A stretch of 64,000 nucleotides of DNA from a bacterium (GCA_016716565.1 JADJWC010000004.1:310001-374000); one strand, 5' to 3'. Counted from the first letter of the stretch, positions 43,800-53,353 are shown. Made by a program: numbers and translations. The notes: generated from the sequence alone by a model not told the origin.

Positions 43800-44893
43800 T
43801 GAAATTTCTTAAAATCATACAACTCCTTTTAATACTGCAATTTATATTGATCTTTGCAAGTTGTGCCGAGAAGTTTGATCTCACAGACATAGACACAGGA
43901 GATGGTAATATAAATATTGGAGGAGATACTGTTTACATTCAGCTTAAGCCTGTTTGGGGAGGATTTAGTAGACCACAGGACATTATGGTTGGAAGAGAAC
44001 CTTTCATTTATGTTGCAGACACAGATAACGATCGCATTGTAATGCTCAATCTTAATGGAGATGTGTTGGGAGCACGAACAATCAAACGACCGGTTGCTCT
44101 AGCTCAGGATTATAAACTTAACTTAATTGTATGTGCACAGTTCGATACAATTGTAGGTGGGCAAAGTCAGACTTTTAGTGCTGTATATAAAATTGATCTT
44201 GTTGCCTCATCTCATCAAATAGGGAGTGCACCTATAAAAAAACTCTTGCCAAGACCTGCAGATTTAAATAGGCCATTGGTCGAATACACTGGAACTTGTG
44301 CTTTTTACAATAACACTTTTTATATCTCTCGAAAAGGACCGAACAACACAAGCTTTGTTGATCCGGATAATTCAATTTTAATTTTCAGTCCAAAGAAATT
44401 GTTAGGAATACCTAGCGATGAAGATACACTCATCGGAAGAGTACCTAATATCGATCCTTTGGGACAAGGTCTTGTATCGGCATTTGATATAAGTTCCCTT
44501 ACATCATTTAATGATCAGACAATTGATATGATAGTCACGCTTACAGGTGAAAATAGTTTTAAAGCTCAATGGTTAGAATATGTTATTACTCCAATTGATC
44601 AGCGGTATTTAAGCAATTTTTCGCCCAACTCAGTATCATTTATGATACCCAACAAATTTTCAAGACCGGAAGGCTCTGCTGTTGACCAAAGCCGAAATAT
44701 TTTCATTGCTGATGCAGATAGAGACAGTATTTATAAATTTAATTCCTTCGGAGATGAACTTCAGTCATTTGGAACTTTCAGCAATGATTCATTTAATGAA
44801 CCTCATGGTGTTGCTTTCTTCGATAAAACACTTTACGTTGCCGACACAGGTAATAACAGAATAGTAAGATTTATTTTATCCACCGAACAATAA
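43799..44893 (+). CDS. NHL-repeat lipoprotein
   Basis: A 364-residue lipoprotein, lipobox IFASC (C22), with NHL-type propeller repeats: FSRPQDIMVGREPFIYVADTDNDRIV near the front and FSRPEGSAVDQSRNIFIADADRD and FNEPHGVAFFDKTLYVADTG near the end. Such propellers bind proteins or ligands on the outside of the cell. Start shares an A with the PorV-like stop. Confidence 0.8.
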   Translation: MKFLKIIQLLLILQFILIFASCAEKFDLTDIDTGDGNINIGGDTVYIQLKPVWGGFSRPQDIMVGREPFIYVADTDNDRIVMLNLNGDVLGARTIKRPVALAQDYKLNLIVCAQFDTIVGGQSQTFSAVYKIDLVASSHQIGSAPIKKLLPRPADLNRPLVEYTGTCAFYNNTFYISRKGPNNTSFVDPDNSILIFSPKKLLGIPSDEDTLIGRVPNIDPLGQGLVSAFDISSLTSFNDQTIDMIVTLTGENSFKAQWLEYVITPIDQRYLSNFSPNSVSFMIPNKFSRPEGSAVDQSRNIFIADADRDSIYKFNSFGDELQSFGTFSNDSFNEPHGVAFFDKTLYVADTGNNRIVRFILSTEQ

Positions 44894-44899
44894 TCAGAT

Positions 44900-46000
44900 A
44901 TGAAAAAATTAATCACCACTTTTGCCGTGTCTTTACTGTTGCTTATCACAGCGATTTTTCCTCAGGATAGGGTGAAAATACTTACCTATAATATTCTCAA
45001 TTATCCAAATTTTTCAGCAACAAAGAATACCAAGTATCAAGAGATATTTAATGAAGCAAAACCGGATATAATTGCTGTCCAGGAAATTCTTTCACAGTAT
45101 GGAGTTAATTTGTTTCTGAGTGATGTTCTTGGAAATTCATTTAAAGCAGCTACCTTTTTTGATGGACCTGATACTGATAACGCACTCTTTTATAAAGATT
45201 CGCTTCTAACTCTTTTATCTTCAAATATTATTACCAACACACCAAGATATATAACGAGGTATGTTCTTCAACATAATTTTACTCAGGATATTCTTATTAT
45301 ATATGTGGCTCATTTTAAAGCTGGAGATACACCAAGTGATGAAGCCACGAGAGAACAGGAAGTTGCAAGATTAAGAATTAATACTGATCAGCTTTCTCCG
45401 GGAACAAATTTTATTGTTGTTGGTGATTTTAATTTATATAGAGCCAGCGAACCAGCTTACATTAGGTTACTTGATCAAACAAGTCCCGGCTATTTTCTTG
45501 ATCCGGTAAATAGATATGGTAATTGGCATGCAAATTCAAATTTTGCTGACGTTCATACTCAATCAACAAGGACAGTTCAATTAACTGATGGAGGATCAAC
45601 AGGAGGTTTGGACGATAGATTTGATTTTATTCTTGTCTCTCAATCATTAAAGAGTTTCGGTGGTGTGGATTATGTGGACGGAACATATTGGGCGTATGGA
45701 AATGATGGACAACATTTCAACCAGCAGATTGTTAACCCTCCATATCCAATCTCCGAGCAAATTGCATTTGCACTACACGATGTTTCTGATCATCTGCCTG
45801 TAGTTGCTGAATTTGATTTTGGTGTTGTAAATGATGTTGAAACCAATATCGATCCTTCATTGCTTACTTTTAATTTATATCAAAATTATCCCAATCCGTT
45901 TAATCCATCTACAAAGATTTCATTTACTATTCCGCCAACTGCATCCGGTGAAGATCAGCAGGTAAATCTTTTCTGTACGATATTATGGGAAGAGAAGTAG
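44900..46000 (+). CDS. Secreted endonuclease/exonuclease/phosphatase-family protein, sorting domain frameshifted
   Basis: A secreted metal-dependent hydrolase of the EEP fold (DNase I-like). Signal peptide, then the fold's landmarks in order: ILTYNILNYPNF, DIIAVQEILS (catalytic Glu), VAHFKAG, VVGDFNLYR (catalytic Asp/Asn) and HDVSDHLPVVAEF (catalytic His). A T9SS domain begins at NYPNPFNPSTKISFTIPP but the frame breaks at the T-run 45969-45972; with one more T it continues LYDIMGREVAKVV ... SGIYFYRLST ... MTLIK to a stop at 46138-46140. Substrate may be DNA, RNA, or phosphoester lipid. Confidence 0.85.
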   Translation: MKKLITTFAVSLLLLITAIFPQDRVKILTYNILNYPNFSATKNTKYQEIFNEAKPDIIAVQEILSQYGVNLFLSDVLGNSFKAATFFDGPDTDNALFYKDSLLTLLSSNIITNTPRYITRYVLQHNFTQDILIIYVAHFKAGDTPSDEATREQEVARLRINTDQLSPGTNFIVVGDFNLYRASEPAYIRLLDQTSPGYFLDPVNRYGNWHANSNFADVHTQSTRTVQLTDGGSTGGLDDRFDFILVSQSLKSFGGVDYVDGTYWAYGNDGQHFNQQIVNPPYPISEQIAFALHDVSDHLPVVAEFDFGVVNDVETNIDPSLLTFNLYQNYPNPFNPSTKISFTIPPTASGEDQQVNLFCTILWEEK

Positions 46001-46161
46001 CAAAAGTAGTTAATGAAAAGAAGTCTCCCGGGTATTATGAAGTAGAATTTAATGCTGGGGATCTTCCAAGTGGAATTTATTTTTATCGATTGTCGACACC
46101 CAAATTCAGTTTGTCAAAAAAAATGACGCTTATTAAATAATTATCATTTGAGAAATTTCTT

Positions 46162-49100
46162 ATGAAAAAGTTTTTACTTGCCCTTATATTTTTTGTTACT
46201 TCTTATGTTTATAGTCAACCAATCATAATCAACGAGCTTTACAACTCCGGTGGAAATGATGAATGGCTTGAACTCCTTGTAGTGGAAGATAGCCTTGACT
46301 TAAGAAATTGGGATATAAGAGATTTCAGCAGTAGTGGCTCACCACAGCAGCCTTTGGTTTTTTCCAACAATTCACTTTGGAGCAATCTTAAAAAGGGAAC
46401 AATAATTATTGTCGCCAGACCAGAAAATGCTTTCGGCGAGGATTTGGATCCAAGCGATTTTTTGCTTGTCGTTAAATCAAGCAACGCAATCATGTTTTCA
46501 GGAAATGTATTTTTAATTGCAGGCAGTTCAGAAGCAGTTCAAATACGGAACACTTCACAGACTCACATTTTTGGTGTGTCGTGGGGTTCAGCAAATCTAA
46601 GCAGTTTACCTCAGCCGAAAGTTCATTTGACAGGTACTTCATCGAGCAATACTTCAGTTTACTTTAAAGAGGATAGCTTACCAGAAATACTAGTTGCTGC
46701 TAACTGGGCGATGAATGGAGCCCCGACAATGGGTACTGGTAATACAGCAAACAATATTGCATGGATACTTTCACTAAGAGCTAAACCGGAAGGTTCAGGT
46801 GTTGTCTATCTCGATCCGTTAGTCGCATCAGGAAGTACCAATCTCAATTTAAAATTTATGTACAAAAGGGACATACAGTACAATGTTGATGCTTTAAAAA
46901 TTATTTTTCCAGAAGAATTTACCTGGTCACAGAATCCTGCTCAAATTGTAATTGAAAATTTCACAGCTTCAGTCTCGGTTCAAGCTGATACAATAAATTT
47001 CTCAAACGTAGTTTTTTTGAATGATTCTGTTTCGATTACTATTCAGGATGTTACTACTCCGACTTTCACAGGAAAATATAAGTTTAAATTTCAATCTGGA
47101 ATCGGATCAGTTATCGACGATGTGAATCCTTCACCAATTCTGACTGTTTATGGTGCACCTATTCCAATCGCTCAGGCAAAAGAAAACGATACTTCAGGAA
47201 TAGCACTGTATTATGGTGATTTAGTTTCAATAAGAGGGATCGTTACTGTAGCAAATCAGTTTGGAAGCCCAAGTTATATTCAGGATAATAGTGCTGGCAT
47301 ATCCATCTTCGGCTCAATTTTTTCCGACTCTGTTCAAATTGGAGATGAAGTATTTGTCTCCGGTACAATAACCCAATTCAATGGATTGAACCAGCTTGAA
47401 TTTCCACAGCTGCACGAAATAATCAGTTCCGGAAATAACGTGGATCCAATAATTGCAACACCATATGATCTGGCACATGATGGTCAGGGCGGATTGGAAA
47501 ATTTTGAGGGAAGATTTGTTCGCTTAAACGGAGTTTTAGTAACTGAGTTAAATGGTACACCCGTTTCTAACTGGGCATATAAAAATTATCGATTGACCGG
47601 ATCAAGTTCTGCTGATACTGTGCAGATTCGAATTGATAACAATACCAATATCATCGGGTCAGTTGCTCCCGCAGGCAGATTTGATGTAGTTGGTGTATTA
47701 AGCCAGTATAAAACCTCTTTACCATTTATCGGAGGTTACCAGGTAATGCCTAGAATGTTAACTGACATTATCTCCAGCGGACCTTTGTTCGAAGAATTTC
47801 CTGAAGAAACTTATTTAACTCCGGGTTCAATTACGCTCAATTGGAAAACAATTAATCCCGGAACATCCAGAGTTCGTTATGGACTTACAACAAATTATGA
47901 ACTAGGTATAATTGAAGTTGATGACAGCTTGCGAACTTTTCACAATATAACTGTTGATGGATTACAGACAGCAACCATCTATAATTTACAAGCATTCTCA
48001 GTTGCAAACTCGGATACAAGTTTTTCAGGTAATATTATATCGAGTACAAGTTCTGATTTCCCAACCACCGGTGAAATAAATGTTTACTTTAACAAGAATG
48101 TTTATTTTGGTGTATCATCTGGAGTAAACGCAAATCAGAATGTGGATTTCCTTTCTCGTGTAGTGGAACGGATTAATAATGCAAAACGCTCTCTTGACGT
48201 TGCACTTTATAGTTTAAGCGGATCGGTTGGTGATAATCTTGCGAGCGCAATATTAAATGCAAAAAATCGCGGCGTCAGTGTTCGTGTAATTGGTGAATAT
48301 GATACAAGGAACTCGACATCATATCAGTTTTTGGTGAATAATGGAATCGCATATATCAATGACAGATTCGGAAGCAATGATGGCGGCGGATTACATCATA
48401 ATAAATTTTTTATTATTGATTACCGCAATGGCGCAGCAGATAGTGTGTGGGTAATTACTGGTTCCTGGAATCCAACTGATCCCGGAACTAATGATGACAG
48501 ACAAAATCTGATTGAGATTCAGGACGTTGCTCTTGCAGGTGCTTACACCGTTGAATTCAATGAAATGTGGGGAAGTAATAATGAAGTTCCGGATCCTCAA
48601 TATTCGAAATTTAGCCTGAGGAAAGTAAATAACACTCCGCATACATTCATCATAAATGGAAACAGAATAACTAGTTATTTCAGTCCTAGCGACTTCACAA
48701 CTTCAAAAATTGGGAAAGCAATTGGCAATGCTGAAAAATCTGTCAACGGAGCGATACTAACATTTACCAGGCGTGATCTTGCTGATTCGGTTATATCGGT
48801 TAAAAACGAAGGAAAGAAAGCAAGGATAATTTTAAGCAACAATACAGATACTGGTTCACAATTTAGTTACCTTCAATCAAATGGTGTTGATATAAGATTA
48901 AAGGGATTTTCAGATGGTCTTCTTCACCATAAATATGCAATTATTGATGCAGAACCTTATGGATATCCTGCAAGCGTGATTACCGGATCGCATAACTGGT
49001 CATCTTCTGCAGAAAATAGCAATGATGAAAATACACTGATAATTAAAAATGATAGAGTTGCTAATTTTTATTTGCAGGAATTTGCAGCGAGATATTATGA

Positions 49101-49422
49101 AGCGGGCGGAATCGATTCCATACTTATTTCAAGTGTTGATGAGGATTTTTCAGTTCCAAGTTCATATTCACTTTATCAAAATTATCCTAATCCTTTTAAT
49201 CCGGTTACAACAATTCGATTTCAATTACCCTCGCGACAAAAAGTTGAATTAACAGTATTTGATATTCTTGGCAGGGAAGTGGCAAATTTGCTCAATGAAG
49301 AGAAACTTGCCGGTATATATGAAGTTAAGTTTAATGCTTCCAGCCTTGCTAGCGGCGTTTATTTTTATAGACTTAAAACGGCTGATTTTATTGAATCGAA
49401 AAAGCTAATTCTTATTAAATAA
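46162..49422 (+). CDS. Large secreted protein: lamin-tail, OB, FN3, two phospholipase D-type domains, T9SS domain
   Basis: A 1086-residue exported protein. After the signal peptide: lamin-tail domain (about 20-200; IIINELYNSGGNDEWLEL), beta-rich segment (to about 330), an OB-type region (about 345-540; GDLVSIRGIVTV, GDEVFVSGTITQFNG), a fibronectin-like module (545-640), then two phospholipase D-like halves with HHNKFFIIDY and LLHHKYAIID, each followed by a TGSWNP or TGSHNW segment, and a full T9SS domain (NYPNPFNPVTTIRF). Both HxKx4D motifs are intact, so phosphodiesterase activity on nucleic acid or phospholipid is plausible. Such multidomain nucleases occur in secreted DNA-degrading systems. 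Confidence 0.85.
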   Translation: MKKFLLALIFFVTSYVYSQPIIINELYNSGGNDEWLELLVVEDSLDLRNWDIRDFSSSGSPQQPLVFSNNSLWSNLKKGTIIIVARPENAFGEDLDPSDFLLVVKSSNAIMFSGNVFLIAGSSEAVQIRNTSQTHIFGVSWGSANLSSLPQPKVHLTGTSSSNTSVYFKEDSLPEILVAANWAMNGAPTMGTGNTANNIAWILSLRAKPEGSGVVYLDPLVASGSTNLNLKFMYKRDIQYNVDALKIIFPEEFTWSQNPAQIVIENFTASVSVQADTINFSNVVFLNDSVSITIQDVTTPTFTGKYKFKFQSGIGSVIDDVNPSPILTVYGAPIPIAQAKENDTSGIALYYGDLVSIRGIVTVANQFGSPSYIQDNSAGISIFGSIFSDSVQIGDEVFVSGTITQFNGLNQLEFPQLHEIISSGNNVDPIIATPYDLAHDGQGGLENFEGRFVRLNGVLVTELNGTPVSNWAYKNYRLTGSSSADTVQIRIDNNTNIIGSVAPAGRFDVVGVLSQYKTSLPFIGGYQVMPRMLTDIISSGPLFEEFPEETYLTPGSITLNWKTINPGTSRVRYGLTTNYELGIIEVDDSLRTFHNITVDGLQTATIYNLQAFSVANSDTSFSGNIISSTSSDFPTTGEINVYFNKNVYFGVSSGVNANQNVDFLSRVVERINNAKRSLDVALYSLSGSVGDNLASAILNAKNRGVSVRVIGEYDTRNSTSYQFLVNNGIAYINDRFGSNDGGGLHHNKFFIIDYRNGAADSVWVITGSWNPTDPGTNDDRQNLIEIQDVALAGAYTVEFNEMWGSNNEVPDPQYSKFSLRKVNNTPHTFIINGNRITSYFSPSDFTTSKIGKAIGNAEKSVNGAILTFTRRDLADSVISVKNEGKKARIILSNNTDTGSQFSYLQSNGVDIRLKGFSDGLLHHKYAIIDAEPYGYPASVITGSHNWSSSAENSNDENTLIIKNDRVANFYLQEFAARYYEAGGIDSILISSVDEDFSVPSSYSLYQNYPNPFNPVTTIRFQLPSRQKVELTVFDILGREVANLLNEEKLAGIYEVKFNASSLASGVYFYRLKTADFIESKKLILIK

Positions 49423-49603
49423 AATTGATTTCAGGGGACTATTTTCTGAAGTTTATATTTCGCTTCTTTGATATGTAAATCTGCCGATTATTCAACCTGT
49501 TAATACAATTAACTTCGATTTTTTGTCGACCAAATATTTGTATAAGTTGACTGTCAAGGTTAATTTTACACTTCAATTTTCTTAAAACTATTCAGGATAT
49601 ATA

Positions 49604-51013
49604 ATGTCAGAGTTAAAAGGCAAAATCATACAAGTAATCGGACCTGTTGTTGATATTGAATTTGAAGAAGGTCATTTACCGGATATTTATAATGCTATCC
49701 GAATTCCTCGAGTTACAACAGAAGGTGTTCAGGATGTTTTAATATGTGAAGTTCAGCAGCATTTGGGAGAAGATAGAGTAAGAGCGGTTGCAATGGATTC
49801 AACAGATGGATTAGTAAGAGGAATGGAAGCAATTGACACAAAAGAACCCATCTCTATTCCGGTTGGTCCTGAAACTTTAGGAAGATTGATAAACGTTACA
49901 GGTAAAGCGATTGACGGATTGGGTGATATCAAAACTAAAAAGACTTATCCAATTCACAGACCAGCACCGGCATTTAAAAATCTCTCCACTAATTCGGAAA
50001 TGTTTGAAACCGGTATCAAAGTTATCGACTTGATTGAACCTTATACGAAAGGTGGAAAAACTGGATTGTTCGGTGGTGCAGGTGTGGGTAAAACAGTTAT
50101 CATCCAGGAATTAATTCATAACATTGCATCACAACATGGCGGTTACTCGGTGTTCTCAGGAGTTGGTGAAAGAACTCGTGAAGGAAACGACCTGTGGCTT
50201 GAAATGAAAGAGTCCGGTGTGTTAGAAAAAACTGCACTTGTATTTGGTCAGATGAATGAACCACCGGGTGCGAGATTAAGAGTTGGATTGACAGGTTTAA
50301 CAGTTGCAGAATATTTCCGTGATGAAGAGGGAAGAGACGTACTATTATTCATCGATAATATTTTCAGATTTACACAAGCTGGTTCCGAAGTAAGTGCTCT
50401 GCTTGGACGAATGCCTTCAGCGGTTGGTTACCAGCCAAACCTCGCAACAGAAATGGGTGCTCTTCAGGAAAGAATCACTTCAACTGATAAAGGTTCGATT
50501 ACTTCAGTTCAGGCAATTTACGTCCCTGCAGATGACTTGACTGATCCTGCTCCTGCAGCAGCATTCTCTCACCTTGATGCAACGACTGTATTAAGCCGAC
50601 AAATTTCTGAGCTTGGTATTTATCCGGCAGTAGATCCTCTCGATTCAACTTCAAGAATTCTTGAACCGGGAATCCTTGGACAGGAACATTACGACGTCGC
50701 AAGACGCTGCAAAGAAATCCTTCAGCATTACAAAGACCTTCAGGATATCATAAACATCCTCGGAATGGATGAACTATCTGATGAAGATAAAACTATTGTA
50801 AGACGTGCAAGAAGAATTCAGAGATTTTTAAGTCAGCCTTTCCATGTTGCCGAACAGTTTACAGGTTTTGCTGGAAAGTATGTTAAACTTGAAGATACAA
50901 TCCGCGGTTTCAAAGGAATCATCGATGGTAAGTATGATGATCTTCCTGAGGGTGCATTCCTTTATGTAGGAACAATTGAAGAAGCTGTTGAAAAAGCTAA
51001 TAAGATGAAATAA
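49604..51013 (+). CDS. atpD: F1F0 ATP synthase beta subunit
   Basis: Catalytic subunit of the F1 ring, 469 residues. Walker A GGAGVGKTV, catalytic GERTREGND and Walker B LLFIDNIFRF are all present, full length. It is followed at once by atpC; the other F1F0 genes are not here, an arrangement also seen in Chlorobi relatives. An upstream gap of 181 bases should hold its promoter, but none could be called. Confidence 0.98.
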   Translation: MSELKGKIIQVIGPVVDIEFEEGHLPDIYNAIRIPRVTTEGVQDVLICEVQQHLGEDRVRAVAMDSTDGLVRGMEAIDTKEPISIPVGPETLGRLINVTGKAIDGLGDIKTKKTYPIHRPAPAFKNLSTNSEMFETGIKVIDLIEPYTKGGKTGLFGGAGVGKTVIIQELIHNIASQHGGYSVFSGVGERTREGNDLWLEMKESGVLEKTALVFGQMNEPPGARLRVGLTGLTVAEYFRDEEGRDVLLFIDNIFRFTQAGSEVSALLGRMPSAVGYQPNLATEMGALQERITSTDKGSITSVQAIYVPADDLTDPAPAAAFSHLDATTVLSRQISELGIYPAVDPLDSTSRILEPGILGQEHYDVARRCKEILQHYKDLQDIINILGMDELSDEDKTIVRRARRIQRFLSQPFHVAEQFTGFAGKYVKLEDTIRGFKGIIDGKYDDLPEGAFLYVGTIEEAVEKANKMK

Positions 51014-51420
51014 TGGCTGAACTTAATCTCGAAATAATAACTCCTGAAAAGCCAGTCTTCAAAGACCAGATTGAGGCCATCACGATTCCGGGAACACTAG
51101 GTAGCTTTCAGATATTAAAAGATCACGCACCGCTAATAAGTTCATTTGAAGTTGGAGTGATAAAAGTGAAGAAGAGTTCAACCGAATCTTTTTACACAAC
51201 TTCCGGCGGTACCGTTGAAGTAAACCATTATCACGTTCTAGTTCTAGCTGATTCAATTGAAAAGATAAATGATATTGATGTTGACAGGGCTGAACAAGCA
51301 AAGAAAAGAGCAGAGGAAAGACTTCAAAGAAAAAGTGAAGCTGAGATTGATGAAGCCAGAGCGAAAGCTGCTTTGAACAGAGCTTTAAACCGATTAAACG
51401 CTGTAAAGAAGTATAGCTGA
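51013..51420 (+). CDS. atpC: F1F0 ATP synthase epsilon subunit
   Basis: Central-stalk regulatory subunit, 135 residues. N-terminal beta-sandwich (MAELNLEIITPEKPVFKDQ, ITIPGTLGSFQILKDHAPLIS) and C-terminal helical hairpin (about 88-134, charged). Start shares one base with the atpD stop. Confidence 0.95.
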   Translation: MAELNLEIITPEKPVFKDQIEAITIPGTLGSFQILKDHAPLISSFEVGVIKVKKSSTESFYTTSGGTVEVNHYHVLVLADSIEKINDIDVDRAEQAKKRAEERLQRKSEAEIDEARAKAALNRALNRLNAVKKYS

Positions 51421-51428
51421 TCAATTAT

Positions 51429-51444
51429 CCTGACGAAAGTCAGG
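51429..51444. terminator. Stem-loop after atpC
   Basis: CCTGAC, GAAA tetraloop, GTCAGG, nine bases after the stop. No U-tract follows, so it may be a weak terminator or a small repeat rather than a strong intrinsic terminator. Confidence 0.45.
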
Positions 51445-51473
51445 CTCTTGGTTAGGTGGTTAAAATTAATAGC

Positions 51474-52097
51474 TTAGTTTAAGTAACCATCTCCGAGAAT
51501 AATTTCTCTCATTGCCCGGTTCTCTTCCAATTTTTCTTCGAGCTTTTCGAAATGTTCAAGCAAATAACTCATTCTTTTATTCTCACTTTGTATGGTCAGA
51601 AGTTCTTGCTGCTGTAAAATTGATAATCCTGATTTCTCTGCGATCTTGAATGATTTCAAATTTGTTTTTTCAAGATTATCCCAGAATCCCTGGTTCACAT
51701 TGAAGTTGACAAGCTTTAACATTTCCTGAACTCGTTGCTTTAAAGCAAAAAACAGATTATAGTTAAGATCGCTTTCAGAATCCTGGTCAATAATTTTGTT
51801 TACATCACCTAAATAATATCCGTCCTGATGCATATCAAGATTCATTCTCTTGAAACGCCATTTGCCGGTGACGACTATATCCAGTTCACCAGATTCATAA
51901 ATTTTGATTACATCTGCAATCTCGACATAAACGCCAACTTCAGATATTGTATCACCAATTCTCGAAACTATTCCAAATCCCGAATTATTGGCAAGACACT
52001 TATTTATTAATATTTTATATCTTTCTTCAAAAATATGTAGCGGATATTTTGAATTAGGAAAGACAACCAGTGCAAGCGGAAATATTGGAATTTGCAT
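51474..52097 (-). CDS. Lon N-terminal (PUA-like) domain protein
   Basis: A 207-residue protein corresponding to the substrate-recognition N-domain of Lon protease without the ATPase and protease parts: IPIFPLALVVFPNSKYPLHIFEERY at the start, then SRIGDTISEVGVYVEIADV and a helical end. Such stand-alone domains are common; function is not settled. Convergent with atpC. Confidence 0.85.
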   Translation of the reverse strand: MQIPIFPLALVVFPNSKYPLHIFEERYKILINKCLANNSGFGIVSRIGDTISEVGVYVEIADVIKIYESGELDIVVTGKWRFKRMNLDMHQDGYYLGDVNKIIDQDSESDLNYNLFFALKQRVQEMLKLVNFNVNQGFWDNLEKTNLKSFKIAEKSGLSILQQQELLTIQSENKRMSYLLEHFEKLEEKLEENRAMREIILGDGYLN

Positions 52098-52165
52098 TTA
52101 TTATTCACCCTGTTTTAATGTGGAAGCAATCAGAAATTTTTTGTCAATCATTGTTATTAAGTAAA

Positions 52166-52252
52166 GTCGTTCTGGCTTGTCCAGAATCTGATCTCTTTGT
52201 ACAGAAAGAGATTCTGGACTCTCCCGACTAAAGTCGGGATCGCCAGAATGAC
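52166..52252. repeat. Long nested palindromic repeat (dispersed family)
   Basis: Outer arms GTCGTTCTGGC (52166-52176) and GCCAGAATGAC (52242-52252) bracket shorter inverted repeats: CCAGAATCTGATCTCTTT with AAAGAGATTCTGG, and CCCGACT with AGTCGGG. Occupies most of the gap between the SOD and Lon-domain genes, where it could also act as a terminator for SOD. Confidence 0.7.
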
Positions 52253-52262
52253 AGTAAGCAGC

Positions 52263-52988
52263 TTACTTAGCTTCGCTGAATCTTTTAGCAGCTTCATCCC
52301 AGTTAACAACATTCCACCAGTTCTCTATGTATTCTGGTCTTCTGTTTTGATACTTGAGATAGTAAGCGTGTTCCCAAACATCCAACCCGAGAATTGGTGT
52401 GCCTTTCAGATCCGATACATCCATTAAAGGATTATCCTGATTCGGTGTTGAACCGATAACCAGTTTACCATTCTGCTTTACAAGCCATGCCCAGCCCGAA
52501 CCGAATCTTGTTGCACCAGCATTGCTGAATTGAGTTTTGAAATCAGCAAACGAACCGAAAGCAGATTTAATTGCATCTGCAAAAGCACCGGTTGGTTCAC
52601 CTCCTCCGCCTTTCTTCATCAATGTCCAGAATAAAGAATGATTCCAGTGACCGCCGCCGTTATTTCTAACTGCAACCGGATATTTGGAAATATTAGCCAT
52701 CAAATCTTCAAGAGATTTTCCTTCCATCTCTGTTCCTTCAACAGCTTTATTTAGATTAGTTACGTAAGCATTGTGATGTTTTGTATGATGAATTTCCATA
52801 GTCATTTTATCAATGTATGGCTCTAATGCATCGTAAGCATATGGCAGTGCCGGCAATTCAAATTTTCCCATAGTTATTTCACTCCTTTGTTTATTGTTAG
52901 ATAAATTAATTAAACTCTTTGCGTAGGGTTCAATTACAGCTGTAGCACCAATGGCTGCAGCTGAATAAATAAATTTTCTTCTATTCAT
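52263..52988 (-). CDS. Fe/Mn superoxide dismutase with Tat-type leader and a second internal start
   Basis: Superoxide dismutase of 241 residues. The first 39 residues look like a twin-arginine leader (MNRRKFIYSAAAIGATAV), and residue 40 begins a canonical cytoplasmic SOD (MGKFELPALPYAYDALEP). Metal ligands are visible as H in IHHTKHHNAYV, NHSLFW, and DVWEHAYYLKYQNRR. Both starts have ribosome sites: AAGGAG 6 nt before the long form and AAAGGAG 10 nt before the short form, encoded inside the leader. Two forms, exported and cytoplasmic, could be made from one gene. Fe versus Mn cannot be told. Last gene of the Rrf2-HesB operon. Confidence 0.9.
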   Translation of the reverse strand: MNRRKFIYSAAAIGATAVIEPYAKSLINLSNNKQRSEITMGKFELPALPYAYDALEPYIDKMTMEIHHTKHHNAYVTNLNKAVEGTEMEGKSLEDLMANISKYPVAVRNNGGGHWNHSLFWTLMKKGGGGEPTGAFADAIKSAFGSFADFKTQFSNAGATRFGSGWAWLVKQNGKLVIGSTPNQDNPLMDVSDLKGTPILGLDVWEHAYYLKYQNRRPEYIENWWNVVNWDEAAKRFSEAK

Positions 52989-53002
52989 AATGATACTCCT
53001 TT

Positions 53003-53353
53003 TTAAACTCCAAATGATTCACCGCACCCGCAGGTTTTAGCAGCGTTAGGATTATTAAACACAAATCCTCTTCCATTCAAACCATCACTGAAATCAAGTT
53101 GAGTTCCCATAAGATAGAAAAGACTTTTTCCGTCTACATACAACTTGACATTTTCAGATTCGATAATGGTATCTCCGGGTTTTTCTTCACCATCAAAGTT
53201 GAGAGTGTAAGTCAATCCAGAGCATCCGCCGCCTTTTACACCAACTCTCAATCCATAGTTTTCAGGAATGTTATTCGATTGCATTATCCTGAGTATTTCA
53301 TTCTTTGCTTTTTCGGTAACGGTAATTTCAGATTTTATATTTACATCAGACAT
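53003..53353 (-). CDS. HesB/IscA-family iron-sulfur cluster assembly protein
   Basis: A-type Fe-S carrier of 116 residues with the three family cysteines: one in KGGGCSGLTY and two in TCGCGESF. It delivers clusters to target proteins. Fourteen bases separate it from SOD, twenty-five from the unknown gene upstream. Preceded, in order, by that gene and an Rrf2 regulator, which is the usual setting for Fe-S assembly genes. Confidence 0.92.
   Translation of the reverse strand: MSDVNIKSEITVTEKAKNEILRIMQSNNIPENYGLRVGVKGGGCSGLTYTLNFDGEEKPGDTIIESENVKLYVDGKSLFYLMGTQLDFSDGLNGRGFVFNNPNAAKTCGCGESFGV

Noticed and set aside
49440..49603. Sigma-70-type promoter before atpD (TTGACT near 49547)
   Set aside because: No -10 element at acceptable spacing; promoters of this lineage may differ, so not called.
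51429..51444. Strong intrinsic terminator after atpC
   Set aside because: Good stem with GAAA loop but no T-tract; kept only as a low-confidence stem-loop.
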